A stretch of 16,318 nucleotides of DNA from Halovenus sp. (GTDB lineage Archaea; Halobacteriota; Halobacteria; Halobacteriales; Haloarculaceae), in contig JAQCNR010000272.1 of NCBI GenBank assembly GCA_028274925.1, positions 1-16,318 of the forward strand. Direction: 5' to 3'. The notes beneath the pieces are model-generated. The model saw only the letters and a list, made by a program, of their open reading frames with translations. It searched no databases and was not told the DNA's origin. Made by a program: the position numbers and the translations under genes. Numbering within the stretch: position 1 is the stretch's first letter; each line of letters opens with the position of its first letter. Of the stretch, positions 1 to 5,900 are shown piece after piece.

Positions 1-444
1 GCGACAGCTATGCCGTCGATGACCGACATCTACACCGCCGGGCCGGAGAGCGTCTCTCGCAACGACGAGCCGATGACCGTCAGCGAGCAGACCAACCCGG
101 ACGCCTTCGCCGTCGGGACGACCGGCCGGTGGTCGACCAGTGACCCGGATACGCCAGCGGAAATCGTTCGGGCGGTCACCGAGCACTTTGGGGACGCCCG
201 GCGCTTTGGCTGCATTCAGGGGCTGCTCGCGCTGGTCGCCGCCGGCGGGATGGAGGCGGCGATTATGCCCGACCCGCCGAATGCGTGGGACTCGCTGGCT
301 GGCGTCCACCTCGTCCGCCGTGCCGGCGGGCGCGCAACGACGCTCTCTGGTGAGCGATTCAGCGACGGCGACGACGAACTGATTGTCTCGAACGACACTC
401 GCCACGAAACTGTTCTCGACGCCGCAGGGCAGGCACTGTCGTAA
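1..444 (+). CDS. Inositol monophosphatase family protein, C-terminal part (5' truncated)
   Basis: The reading frame is open from base 1 and ends at TAA 442-444, so the true start lies outside the window; an internal ATG at 10 is not evidence of a start. The 147 visible residues match the C-terminal half of the FIG/inositol monophosphatase superfamily, which are Mg-dependent phosphatases acting on inositol phosphates, fructose-1,6-bisphosphate or related sugar phosphates. The family signature WDxxAG appears as WDSLAG near base 291, followed by a LVRRAGG segment matching the usual 'LvrEAGG'. The Mg-binding N-terminal motifs (GE, DPLDGT) are outside the window, so substrate cannot be assigned. 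The next gene starts 68 bp downstream on the same strand. Superfamily assignment is fairly sure; specific substrate is unknown. Confidence 0.82.
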   Translation, partial: ATAMPSMTDIYTAGPESVSRNDEPMTVSEQTNPDAFAVGTTGRWSTSDPDTPAEIVRAVTEHFGDARRFGCIQGLLALVAAGGMEAAIMPDPPNAWDSLAGVHLVRRAGGRATTLSGERFSDGDDELIVSNDTRHETVLDAAGQALS

Positions 445-512
445 CCCACGGTCGTGTGTGACCGAGACAGGAGACCGGAATCCTCAATTGGGTTCGCCTC
501 CGCCTGTCGGAT

Positions 513-1661
513 ATGGAACTGCTCGACCGGTACGGACGCAGCCCCGAGGCGGCCTGGCTCACCGCCTTCCTCGGCGGGGTCGTTACTGTCATCACCGCGG
601 CGGTGCTGTTCACCGAGCGCGTCTATTACGGCTTTCTCTGGCGGTACTTCTGGGGGCCAGTCGAGGCGGACTCCCAGGGAGCGAACTGTCTCATCTACCA
701 GCGCGACAGCGGCGAAGTCATCTCGGGCGGAGCCAACGCCTGTGCCAACGCACAGAATGCCTTCGTCGCCGAACCCGGCTATACCATCGTCTCGACGATT
801 AGCTACATCCTCATCCTTGTCTTCATGCTCGGCGGCGTCTACCTCCTGCTTGAACGCCTCACGCTCGAACCGTACAACCGCTTTTTCTACGCGTTGGTGC
901 CGTTCATGCTCTTTGGCGGGGCCCTGCGGGTCGTCGAGGATTCCTTCGTTGCCGCCCAGCGCGCCAACGAGGTGCCCGCCATCGAGTTCCCAGCCAGCGC
1001 CGCGTTCATCAGTCCGTTTATTTACTTCACCGTGTTCCTGATTGCGCTGGCTTCTCTCCTGTTTACAAAGTGGCTGGTCCACGCTGACATCACTGATAAC
1101 TTCCACTACCCGCTCGGTATCATCGGAACTGGCTGGCTTGCCGGCACGTTTGGCTATCTCCTCTATCTCTCCCAGACGAACGACTGGATGACGCTGCACG
1201 GCAGCGTGCTGGTCATCTCACTCGGAATCGCCACCGCTGCGGCCGTACTGACCTATCTGGGGGCCGACCAGTTCCGCCCCGAAATCAACGCCGGCACCGG
1301 ACTGATGGGGCTGGTCGTGCTCTGGGGTCACGCCATCGACGGCATCGCGAACGTCCTCGCAAACGACTGGTCACAGCTCTGGAATCTTGGCACGTACACC
1401 GCAAAACACCCGTTCAATCGCTTCATTATCGACGCGACGACTGCTGTCCAGAGCGGGAGCGAGATTGCTGGCGTCTACGTCGGCACTGGCTGGCCGTTCT
1501 TCTTCATCAAACTCGTCGTGCCAGTGTTGATTCTCTCGGTGTTCGACAGAGAGTTCTTCGAGGAGAGCCCTCGCTTTGCGATCATGCTCCTTGGCGCAAT
1601 CGTCGCGGTCGGACTCGGCCCCGGCACGCGGGATATGATCCGCCTTGCGTTCGGCATCTAG
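513..1661 (+). CDS. DUF63 family multipass membrane protein
   Basis: A 382-residue integral membrane protein with many hydrophobic segments (for example about residues 17-35, 90-112, 122-140, 165-188, 200-220, 230-250, 265-280, 325-345, 355-372). It matches the archaeal DUF63 family, whose biochemical role is not established. Recognisable features are the N-terminal FLWRYFWGP segment, an invariant-looking N-A-F-V-x-EPGYT patch near residues 85-93, a GALRVVED motif in the middle and WGHAIDGIANV near residue 270. ATG 513 is chosen because it gives the expected N-terminus ahead of the first membrane helix; no strong promoter is seen, only a weak TCAATTGG about 27 bp upstream. The stop TAG overlaps the stop of the convergent ycaO gene inside one CTAG. 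Length is normal for the family and there is no sign of damage. Confidence 0.85.
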   Translation: MELLDRYGRSPEAAWLTAFLGGVVTVITAAVLFTERVYYGFLWRYFWGPVEADSQGANCLIYQRDSGEVISGGANACANAQNAFVAEPGYTIVSTISYILILVFMLGGVYLLLERLTLEPYNRFFYALVPFMLFGGALRVVEDSFVAAQRANEVPAIEFPASAAFISPFIYFTVFLIALASLLFTKWLVHADITDNFHYPLGIIGTGWLAGTFGYLLYLSQTNDWMTLHGSVLVISLGIATAAAVLTYLGADQFRPEINAGTGLMGLVVLWGHAIDGIANVLANDWSQLWNLGTYTAKHPFNRFIIDATTAVQSGSEIAGVYVGTGWPFFFIKLVVPVLILSVFDREFFEESPRFAIMLLGAIVAVGLGPGTRDMIRLAFGI

Positions 1662-3346
1662 GGGAACGGGTGGTGGTCGGCGTCGGGACGAGCGCTGAAT
1701 CCGAGGGCATCGGGAACTGTTCTCGCTCGGTCACCGAAGTACATCGACCCAAAAGCCAGCGGCTGTGCCGTCGGGACGACGGTCCGAACAGCCTCGAATC
1801 CGAGGGCAGCAACGTCCCGCGTCGTGAGGCGTGCGCCGTAGGCGTCGAGGCCAGCGTCCCCGAGTCGGTCGAGGACGGCGTCAAGTTCGGCCGTTCCTGA
1901 CGGAACCGCTGGCGGACCGACTGAATCGACTGGGACTGTCGTCTCAGGGTCGACGAACTCCGCTGCGGGCCCGGGGTCCGCTCCGTACCGGCCGATTGCG
2001 CCTGCGGCGTCGGCGGCTTCCTCGGGACCCATCCCGCGCAGTTCCGTCCAGTTCTGGAGCGCTTCCGCCAAGGCGGACTCGGCGGCCGCGCGCGTGTCGA
2101 GGTTCGCGGCTGTTCCGAGCGCCAGTTGTGGCCACTCGTCGCCGGTGACCGCAGCGGCGACTACTGGCACGTCAACATCTTGGGTCAGCAACAGCGTCTG
2201 GACCGAGTAGCCCTCAGAGTCGGCTCGGTTGACCATCGTCTCGTACTCACCACCCTCGAGCGCCAGCCCCAGTGGCTCGAAACTGCTGTACCAGGCGAGC
2301 ATCATCGCGTCACGCTCGATAACCTCGTACAACCCAGACAACAGCGCCTCGACTGTCGAATTGCCGAGGCCGAGGCCAGTCGTCACTGGCGGGTGATACC
2401 GGCTCTCCGGCGGCGGATAGTGGACGAACTCCGCCGGCAGCGCGCGCTCGGCCCCGTCGGTCAGTCGTTCGCCTCGGACCCACTCGATTGGTGTCAATGG
2501 GTCTGGCTCGTCCCGACAGACAAAGGCCGAGGGTCCAACAGCGTCGTCGAGCGTCTCTGGTGCGGCGTGGTCCAATTCGTCAGCTCGATAGACGCCCGCG
2601 CAGTACCGCTCCATCGACTCGCCGAGTGCTTTCATGAACGCGGTGTTCCAGTCCGGGTCGACGCCGGCGGCCTCACGGGCGGCGCTCGCGTCGCTGAATC
2701 CAGCCGTCTCACAGCCCTGTGCGAGGTAGTACGGCACCGGGAACGACTCGGCTTCCCCCACTTGTTGAACGATTCCAATCGTCTCGTCGAGGCCCTGTTC
2801 GGCCCGCGCCAGCGAGTCGTCGATGGTTCGCTCTGTGACCTCGCGGTCGAGACTGCGCTGTGCTCGCGGGTCACAGCCACAGTTCGGCAGCGCCAGTAGC
2901 CGGCGCTGTTGGTACGGCAGTGTAATTACTCGTCCCTCGATTGCTTCGCCGTCGAGGAACTGAGCGGCTTCTCGGCCGCCGATTGCTCCGGCGAAGCGGG
3001 CGGTCCGTCTCGCGGGCGCGCGTGACTCAGGCTGGCCGTCCAAGTTCGCTGCCACGCGACCGCTGAGACATTCGTAACAGGCGCCGTCGGGGTCAAAACA
3101 GGTAACCGACGCGTCCGCGACGGCGAGACCGCCAACGCCGCCGAGTTCGACGGCAATCCAGGGCGTGTCACTCCCGAGTGCCTGTTCGTTCGCTTTCGAG
3201 AAGAGTGGGTCGCCGGCCGTCCCGATGACGACGGCCAGTTCGACCGTTCCAAGGGCTGTCACGTCGATCTGTTCGGTGTCGGCGTCGACCAGCGCCGCCT
3301 GCGTGGCAACGACGGCAGGGCCCGAGCCGATGATCCCGACTGTCAT
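1658..3346 (-). CDS. YcaO-domain protein with N-terminal ThiF-like zinc module
   Basis: 562 residues. YcaO enzymes use ATP to activate a peptide amide, forming azolines, thioamides or amidines in peptides or proteins. The C-terminal two thirds carry YcaO signatures: KALGESMER (239-247), TGLGLGNS followed by EVIERDA (323-347), and an E/Q-rich helix at about 423-431 that fits the metal/ATP-binding glutamate set. The N-terminal part (1-160) begins with a GxGP-type nucleotide-fold start and has Cys90/Cys93 plus Cys156/Cys158, resembling the zinc tetrad of E1/ocin-ThiF-like leader-binding partners in azole-forming cyclodehydratases. The protein ends in HPFP, reminiscent of the proline-rich C-termini of SagD-type YcaO proteins. 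No precursor peptide, dehydrogenase, TfuA or transporter gene is adjacent; tbsP lies 48 bp upstream and DUF63 is convergent. Family call is firm, substrate unknown. Confidence 0.88.
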   Translation of the reverse strand: MTVGIIGSGPAVVATQAALVDADTEQIDVTALGTVELAVVIGTAGDPLFSKANEQALGSDTPWIAVELGGVGGLAVADASVTCFDPDGACYECLSGRVAANLDGQPESRAPARRTARFAGAIGGREAAQFLDGEAIEGRVITLPYQQRRLLALPNCGCDPRAQRSLDREVTERTIDDSLARAEQGLDETIGIVQQVGEAESFPVPYYLAQGCETAGFSDASAAREAAGVDPDWNTAFMKALGESMERYCAGVYRADELDHAAPETLDDAVGPSAFVCRDEPDPLTPIEWVRGERLTDGAERALPAEFVHYPPPESRYHPPVTTGLGLGNSTVEALLSGLYEVIERDAMMLAWYSSFEPLGLALEGGEYETMVNRADSEGYSVQTLLLTQDVDVPVVAAAVTGDEWPQLALGTAANLDTRAAAESALAEALQNWTELRGMGPEEAADAAGAIGRYGADPGPAAEFVDPETTVPVDSVGPPAVPSGTAELDAVLDRLGDAGLDAYGARLTTRDVAALGFEAVRTVVPTAQPLAFGSMYFGDRARTVPDALGFSARPDADHHPFP

Positions 3347-3370
3347 ACTCCATCGACGGCGACCCGAGGC

Positions 3371-3376
3371 AAAAAA
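3371..3376 (-). promoter_or_regulatory. T-tract promoter box for ycaO (or terminator of tbsP)
   Basis: On the minus strand the 48-bp gap between tbsP and ycaO contains CTGTTTTTTGCCTCGG. The T6 run is centred 27-28 bp upstream of the ycaO ATG, the distance expected for a TATA-like box of a leaderless haloarchaeal mRNA. It is also a T-rich stretch just after the tbsP stop, so it could instead, or also, terminate tbsP transcription. Confidence 0.4.
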
Positions 3377-3394
3377 CAGGTGGAACCGACTCGG

Positions 3395-4219
3395 TCAGTT
3401 CGCGCCGAGTCGCTGCTCGGCCTCTTCGGCAACTTCTTCGATCGAGGCTGACTCCAGCGAGCTATCACCAAGCAGCAAGCGAAGCCGCGGCCGTCCAATA
3501 TCGATTGGGACCTTTTCGGTGTCGATGAGTCCCGCTTCTTCGAGGAGATTCTTGTTTCGCGAGAAGGTGGCCTTGCTTGCCAGCCTGATATCTTCGCCCC
3601 AGCGGCTGATGTCGTAGAGTAGTTCGCCGTTGTTCGCCGCCACAAGTAGCGAGATAGTCACTTCATCGAGGCCCTCGCCGTCGCCAATCGCCGCCTCGAG
3701 GCTATCGAGAATCCGGTCGAAGTCCTCGACAGCGGCCGCGCCGATGTCCGCTTCGAGCGTCTCGCGCACGTGCGAGAGTGGTGGAGTGCGCAGCGAGAAG
3801 TCCTTGGCGTCGCTCCAGCGGTCGCTGTAGTCATCGTACAACTCTGAGACGAACGATTCTTCGGTCGTCCGGAGTCCGGCAACGGAGGTGGCTCCCTGGA
3901 CGAACGAGAGTACACCGCCCTCGGTGAGTAACAGGGAGTGTCGTGGCACCGTCGAGAGCGTTCGTACCTCGAACAGGTCTTCGGCCACCAGATCAGCAAT
4001 TCCACTCGCAACGATGAAGTCATCAGTCAACCCTTTCAGCGGCTGACTGTCCGCAAATACCTTCAGCGGTGGCAGCGAATCATTATCGCGATACATTTCG
4101 ACGGCGGCACCCAGTGTCTCCGCTGTCGGATTCACCAGTAGTACGTCCCCCGTGGCCCCATCTAGTCCGGCCCGCAGAACCTCGTGGTTCGTTTCAGCAT
4201 GAACATCTGACTGTTCCAT
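3395..4219 (-). CDS. tbsP: Transcriptional regulator TbsP (DUF5821 family)
   Basis: 274 residues from ATG 4219. It matches the haloarchaeal DUF5821 family, whose Haloferax member TbsP has been reported to act with TrmB on gluconeogenic/glycolytic genes such as gapII. The N-terminal part (1-150) holds the family patches DVLLVNP (25-31), DDFIVAS (66-72) and FSLRTPPLS (141-149). The C-terminal part (about 183-250) is a winged-helix DNA-binding domain with LLYDISRWGED, KATFSRNKNLLEEAGLIDTEK and GRPRLRL, where the recognition helix and wing are expected. A TTG at 4264 would add 15 residues, but ATG 4219 fits the usual family N-terminus and has an AT-rich box about 31 bp upstream. ycaO follows 48 bp downstream. 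The target regulon in this species cannot be read from the window. Confidence 0.85.
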   Translation of the reverse strand: MEQSDVHAETNHEVLRAGLDGATGDVLLVNPTAETLGAAVEMYRDNDSLPPLKVFADSQPLKGLTDDFIVASGIADLVAEDLFEVRTLSTVPRHSLLLTEGGVLSFVQGATSVAGLRTTEESFVSELYDDYSDRWSDAKDFSLRTPPLSHVRETLEADIGAAAVEDFDRILDSLEAAIGDGEGLDEVTISLLVAANNGELLYDISRWGEDIRLASKATFSRNKNLLEEAGLIDTEKVPIDIGRPRLRLLLGDSSLESASIEEVAEEAEQRLGAN

Positions 4220-4246
4220 CGTAGCAAACCATTTCTCGTTGTAGCA

Positions 4247-4256
4247 CTTAATTTTG
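4247..4256 (-). promoter_or_regulatory. Putative TATA box of tbsP
   Basis: The minus strand reads AAAATTAAG here, centred about 31 bp upstream of the tbsP ATG at 4219. It is the only AT-rich block at a suitable distance and would give a leaderless or very short-leader mRNA. Confidence 0.4.
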
Positions 4257-4411
4257 CCGGCCAAACTGAAAAATTCACTACTCTCAGGCGTGTATCTCTG
4301 TTTTTATTCCCCTACTGATTCCGTTATTGACCAGAATCATAACAACGTTTGTCCAGACACTTCCCACGTAGAAAATATAGGTTCTCTCCCGATTTACCAC
4401 GCGAACACCCC

Positions 4412-4437
4412 TACTATGGTACTCAATGGTATCGAGT
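4412..4437 (+). promoter_or_regulatory. Possible regulator-binding site upstream of the coiled-coil gene
   Basis: Between tbsP and the divergent coiled-coil gene lies TACT-N4-TACT-N10-GAGT, directly upstream of the TATA box at 4454. The half sites TACT and GAGT resemble those of the haloarchaeal TrmB motif (TACT-N7/8-GAGTA). The spacer of 10 is too long and the final A is missing, so this is only a candidate operator of unknown owner. The rest of the 268-bp divergent spacer (4220-4487) is AT-richer than its surroundings and shows no coding signal. Confidence 0.25.
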
Positions 4438-4453
4438 GGGCCCCGAAGGAAAG

Positions 4454-4462
4454 TATTATAAA
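4454..4462 (+). promoter_or_regulatory. TATA box of the coiled-coil protein gene
   Basis: TATTATAAA is a good archaeal TATA element preceded by a purine-rich BRE-like stretch (CGAAGGAAAG). Its centre is 30 bp upstream of ATG 4488, so the transcript should be leaderless or have only a few untranslated bases. This also supports 4488 over the in-frame TTG at 4254, which lies upstream of the box. Confidence 0.7.
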
Positions 4463-4487
4463 GGTGTCACTCGTACATGTTAATACA

Positions 4488-5039
4488 ATGGTAGACTACA
4501 CCCAACCCGTCAAAGCGACCTTCGAACTGCAGCGGAAATCACTCGAACAGGGTCAGGACGCCCTCGAACAGACAGTCGACCTCCAGAAACGCGTCGGCGA
4601 GGCAGCTGTCGACAGTCTCGGCACCTCGGAATCGGTCCAGCGCAGTGCCGTCGAATTCAACCACGACATCGTCAACAGCATCCTCGACGCTGTTGAAGCG
4701 AACATCCCAGGGACGGAAGACACCGTCGTCGAACTGCGAGACTCCATCGACGAGCAGTACGAGACGCTGCTGGACAACCACGAAGAACTGTTCGCGAACC
4801 TCACCGAAGAAGTCGAAGGCGGCGTCGACAGTATGGACGAGATGAGTGAGGAGTATCTCGACGTCCTCAAAGAACAGCTCGACATGGTGCTCGACGCACA
4901 CGAGGAACTCGAAGACCAGTCCGTCGAGGCAGTTGACGAGATTGCCGAGCAGGTCGACGAAATCCAGAGTCAGGCCGAGGAAATCCAGAGCCAGGTTCAG
5001 GAAGCCTCCGAGCAGGCCGTCGACTCCGTCGAAGCCTAA
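4488..5039 (+). CDS. Acidic helical coiled-coil protein of unknown function
   Basis: 183 residues from ATG 4488, very rich in Glu, Asp, Gln and Val, with no Cys, no signal peptide and no membrane segment. The pattern is alpha-helical with heptad spacing throughout; the last 30 residues contain near-identical heptads of the EIQSQ type. The N-terminus MVDYTQPVKATFELQRKSLEQ recurs, as I remember it, in small haloarchaeal hypothetical proteins. The amphipathic helical build is reminiscent of phasins (granule-surface proteins), but no defining motif supports that, and phaC/phaE genes are not nearby. It is a single-gene unit with its own TATA box, divergent from tbsP and convergent with the DUF5800 gene 4 bp away. 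That the open frame is a real gene is nearly certain; function is unknown. Confidence 0.85.
   Translation: MVDYTQPVKATFELQRKSLEQGQDALEQTVDLQKRVGEAAVDSLGTSESVQRSAVEFNHDIVNSILDAVEANIPGTEDTVVELRDSIDEQYETLLDNHEELFANLTEEVEGGVDSMDEMSEEYLDVLKEQLDMVLDAHEELEDQSVEAVDEIAEQVDEIQSQAEEIQSQVQEASEQAVDSVEA
4956..4997 (+). repeat. Two tandem 21-bp units encoding duplicated heptads
   Basis: GACGAAATCCAGAGTCAGGC and GAGGAAATCCAGAGCCAGGT begin two adjacent 21-base units that differ at only a few positions and keep the reading frame, encoding DEIQSQA and EEIQSQV. This looks like a recent duplication of one or two heptads at the end of the coiled coil. Confidence 0.6.
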
Positions 5040-5043
5040 GTCG

Positions 5044-5241
5044 CTACGCGAGTATTTCTTCGATCCGTTGCGGCTCGCCCGAGAGGGCGGGGTTTTCTTC
5101 AATCATCTGGAGTACTTCGTGGTCAGTTACATCTGGATACTCCTTTTCGATCGCTTCTTCGATGAGCGTCTTTTCGAGTCGAAACTCCGTCCCTTCGTAG
5201 ACTACATCGACACCGTGTTCGTCGAAAGAAAGCGCCGTCAT
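5044..5241 (-). CDS. DUF5800 family small protein
   Basis: 65 residues from ATG 5241. It matches the short haloarchaeal DUF5800 family: an MTAL...GVDVVYEGTEFRLEK start, a central YPDVTDHEVLQ segment and a NPALSGEP...I ending. The family has no known function. A longer in-frame start at 5265 adds eight residues that do not fit the family, and it would begin inside the promoter box. The stop is 4 bp from the stop of the convergent coiled-coil gene. The ATG is 27 bp from an AT-rich box that also serves the divergent rnp4 side. Acidic, soluble, no Cys. Confidence 0.8.
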   Translation of the reverse strand: MTALSFDEHGVDVVYEGTEFRLEKTLIEEAIEKEYPDVTDHEVLQMIEENPALSGEPQRIEEILA

Positions 5242-5263
5242 GCGAGTGGGTACGTGACTCCCC

Positions 5264-5272
5264 AATAAAAAT
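5264..5272. promoter_or_regulatory. Shared bidirectional promoter box (DUF5800 / rnp4 side)
   Basis: AATAAAAAT is the only AT-rich block between the two divergent units. Its centre (5268) is 27 bp from the minus-strand ATG at 5241 and 28 bp from the plus-strand ATG at 5296. A single box could therefore position transcription in both directions, each giving a leaderless message. Confidence 0.55.
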
Positions 5273-5295
5273 CTGCGTCCTCGGACACAACGCTC

Positions 5296-5325
5296 ATGCG
5301 CCGGACCCGCCTACCTCCGCTGTGA
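5296..5325 (+). CDS. Possible 9-codon leader ORF ahead of rnp4
   Basis: ATG 5296 opens MRRTRLPPL and ends at TGA 5323-5325, which overlaps the GTG start of rnp4 by three bases (GTGA). The ATG sits at the position expected for the 5' end of a leaderless transcript from the box at 5264-5272. The rnp4 GTG itself is 54 bp from that box and has no GGAGG-type Shine-Dalgarno. Reinitiation from this mini-ORF is a plausible way to start rnp4. The peptide is not otherwise recognisable, and the ORF could be chance. Confidence 0.35.
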   Translation: MRRTRLPPL

Positions 5326-5603
5326 GCATTGCGACCGAACGTATCGACCGGCTGACCGACCTCGCACGGGCAGCGACTGCTGACGGTGACGAGGAACGCG
5401 CCCGCCGGTACGTCCGCCGCGCCCGCCGGATTGCCGAGCGGAATCGTCTCGCGTTGCCGCGACGATTTGTCCGGTACACCTGCGACCGCTGTGACGCGTA
5501 TCTTCGTCCGGGGGCGAACGCTCGGGTGCGCCTGCAGGACGGCCACGTCGTCGTTACCTGTGACTGTGGCGAACACGACAGATATCCCTATGACGGCCAG
5601 TAA
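5322..5603 (+). CDS. rnp4: Ribonuclease P protein component 4 (Rpp21/Rpr2)
   Basis: 93 residues. Archaeal RNase P trims the 5' leader of pre-tRNAs; Rnp4 pairs with the Rpp29-type subunit and binds the specificity domain of the RNA. The sequence shows the family layout: two Arg-rich N-terminal helices (about 1-45) followed by a zinc ribbon with Cys54/Cys57 and Cys80/Cys82 around the VRLQDGHVVVTCDCG segment. Length is normal for haloarchaea. GTG 5322 is the only start that gives the family N-terminus; no ATG is available in frame. Its TGA-overlapping position with an upstream mini-ORF suggests coupled translation. yhbY follows after 54 bp, a functionally sensible RNA-processing neighbour. Confidence 0.92.
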   Translation: MSIATERIDRLTDLARAATADGDEERARRYVRRARRIAERNRLALPRRFVRYTCDRCDAYLRPGANARVRLQDGHVVVTCDCGEHDRYPYDGQ

Positions 5604-5624
5604 CGCCCCGGACGACTTGCCTAC

Positions 5625-5633
5625 TTTTAATTA
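5625..5633 (+). promoter_or_regulatory. TATA box of yhbY-mscS
   Basis: TTTTAATTA in the 54-bp gap after rnp4 is centred 29 bp upstream of the yhbY ATG at 5658. It should give a leaderless yhbY transcript independent of, or in addition to, read-through from rnp4. Confidence 0.6.
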
Positions 5634-5657
5634 CCTGAGCGGCGAAAGCCATACAGT

Positions 5658-5900
5658 ATGAGCACGCGGAAACAGCGGATTCACAATCTCGACGTCACGG
5701 TCTGGGTGGGCAAGCGCGGCACCAGCGCGGTCACTGAGGAACTGAATGACCAACTCGCCGACCAGGAGTTTGTCAAGATCAAGTTCCATCGTGCCGCCCG
5801 AGCGGACGGGGACGCGGAGGAACTAGCGGCCGAACTGGCTGAGCAGACGAACGCGACTGTGGTCCAGACGCGCGGGCACACCGCGGTGCTAGAACGGTGA
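5658..5900 (+). CDS. YhbY/CRM-domain RNA-binding protein
   Basis: 80 residues, essentially one CRM domain. YhbY proteins bind RNA and are associated with large-subunit ribosome assembly in bacteria; the archaeal role is inferred from homology. The diagnostic loop is VGKRG (17-21), a GxxG-type element following the first beta strand, with EFVKIKF as the next core strand and a C-terminal strand VVQTRGHTAVL. Genes of this family commonly neighbour rnp4 in archaea. The last codons overlap the mscS start in a GTGA, so the two are very likely co-translated. Start ATG is supported by the TATA box 29 bp upstream. Confidence 0.9.
   Translation: MSTRKQRIHNLDVTVWVGKRGTSAVTEELNDQLADQEFVKIKFHRAARADGDAEELAAELAEQTNATVVQTRGHTAVLER

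Noticed and set aside
216..1199. Long minus-strand ORF (327 codons) opposite the first two genes
   Set aside because: It is antisense to two well-supported genes; its translation resembles no family. Long shadow frames are expected in GC-rich haloarchaeal DNA.
4254..4487. TTG-initiated N-terminal extension of the coiled-coil protein
   Set aside because: The extension would start upstream of the TATA box at 4454. Its composition (Tyr, Ser, Cys, Asn) differs from the acidic protein, and ATG 4488 is at the leaderless distance.
4539..5102. Minus-strand ORF (187 codons) opposite the coiled-coil gene
   Set aside because: Its Phe/Leu/Val-rich, repetitive translation is the complement of Glu/Asp/Gln codons. 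The plus-strand gene has a TATA box and a sensible acidic product.
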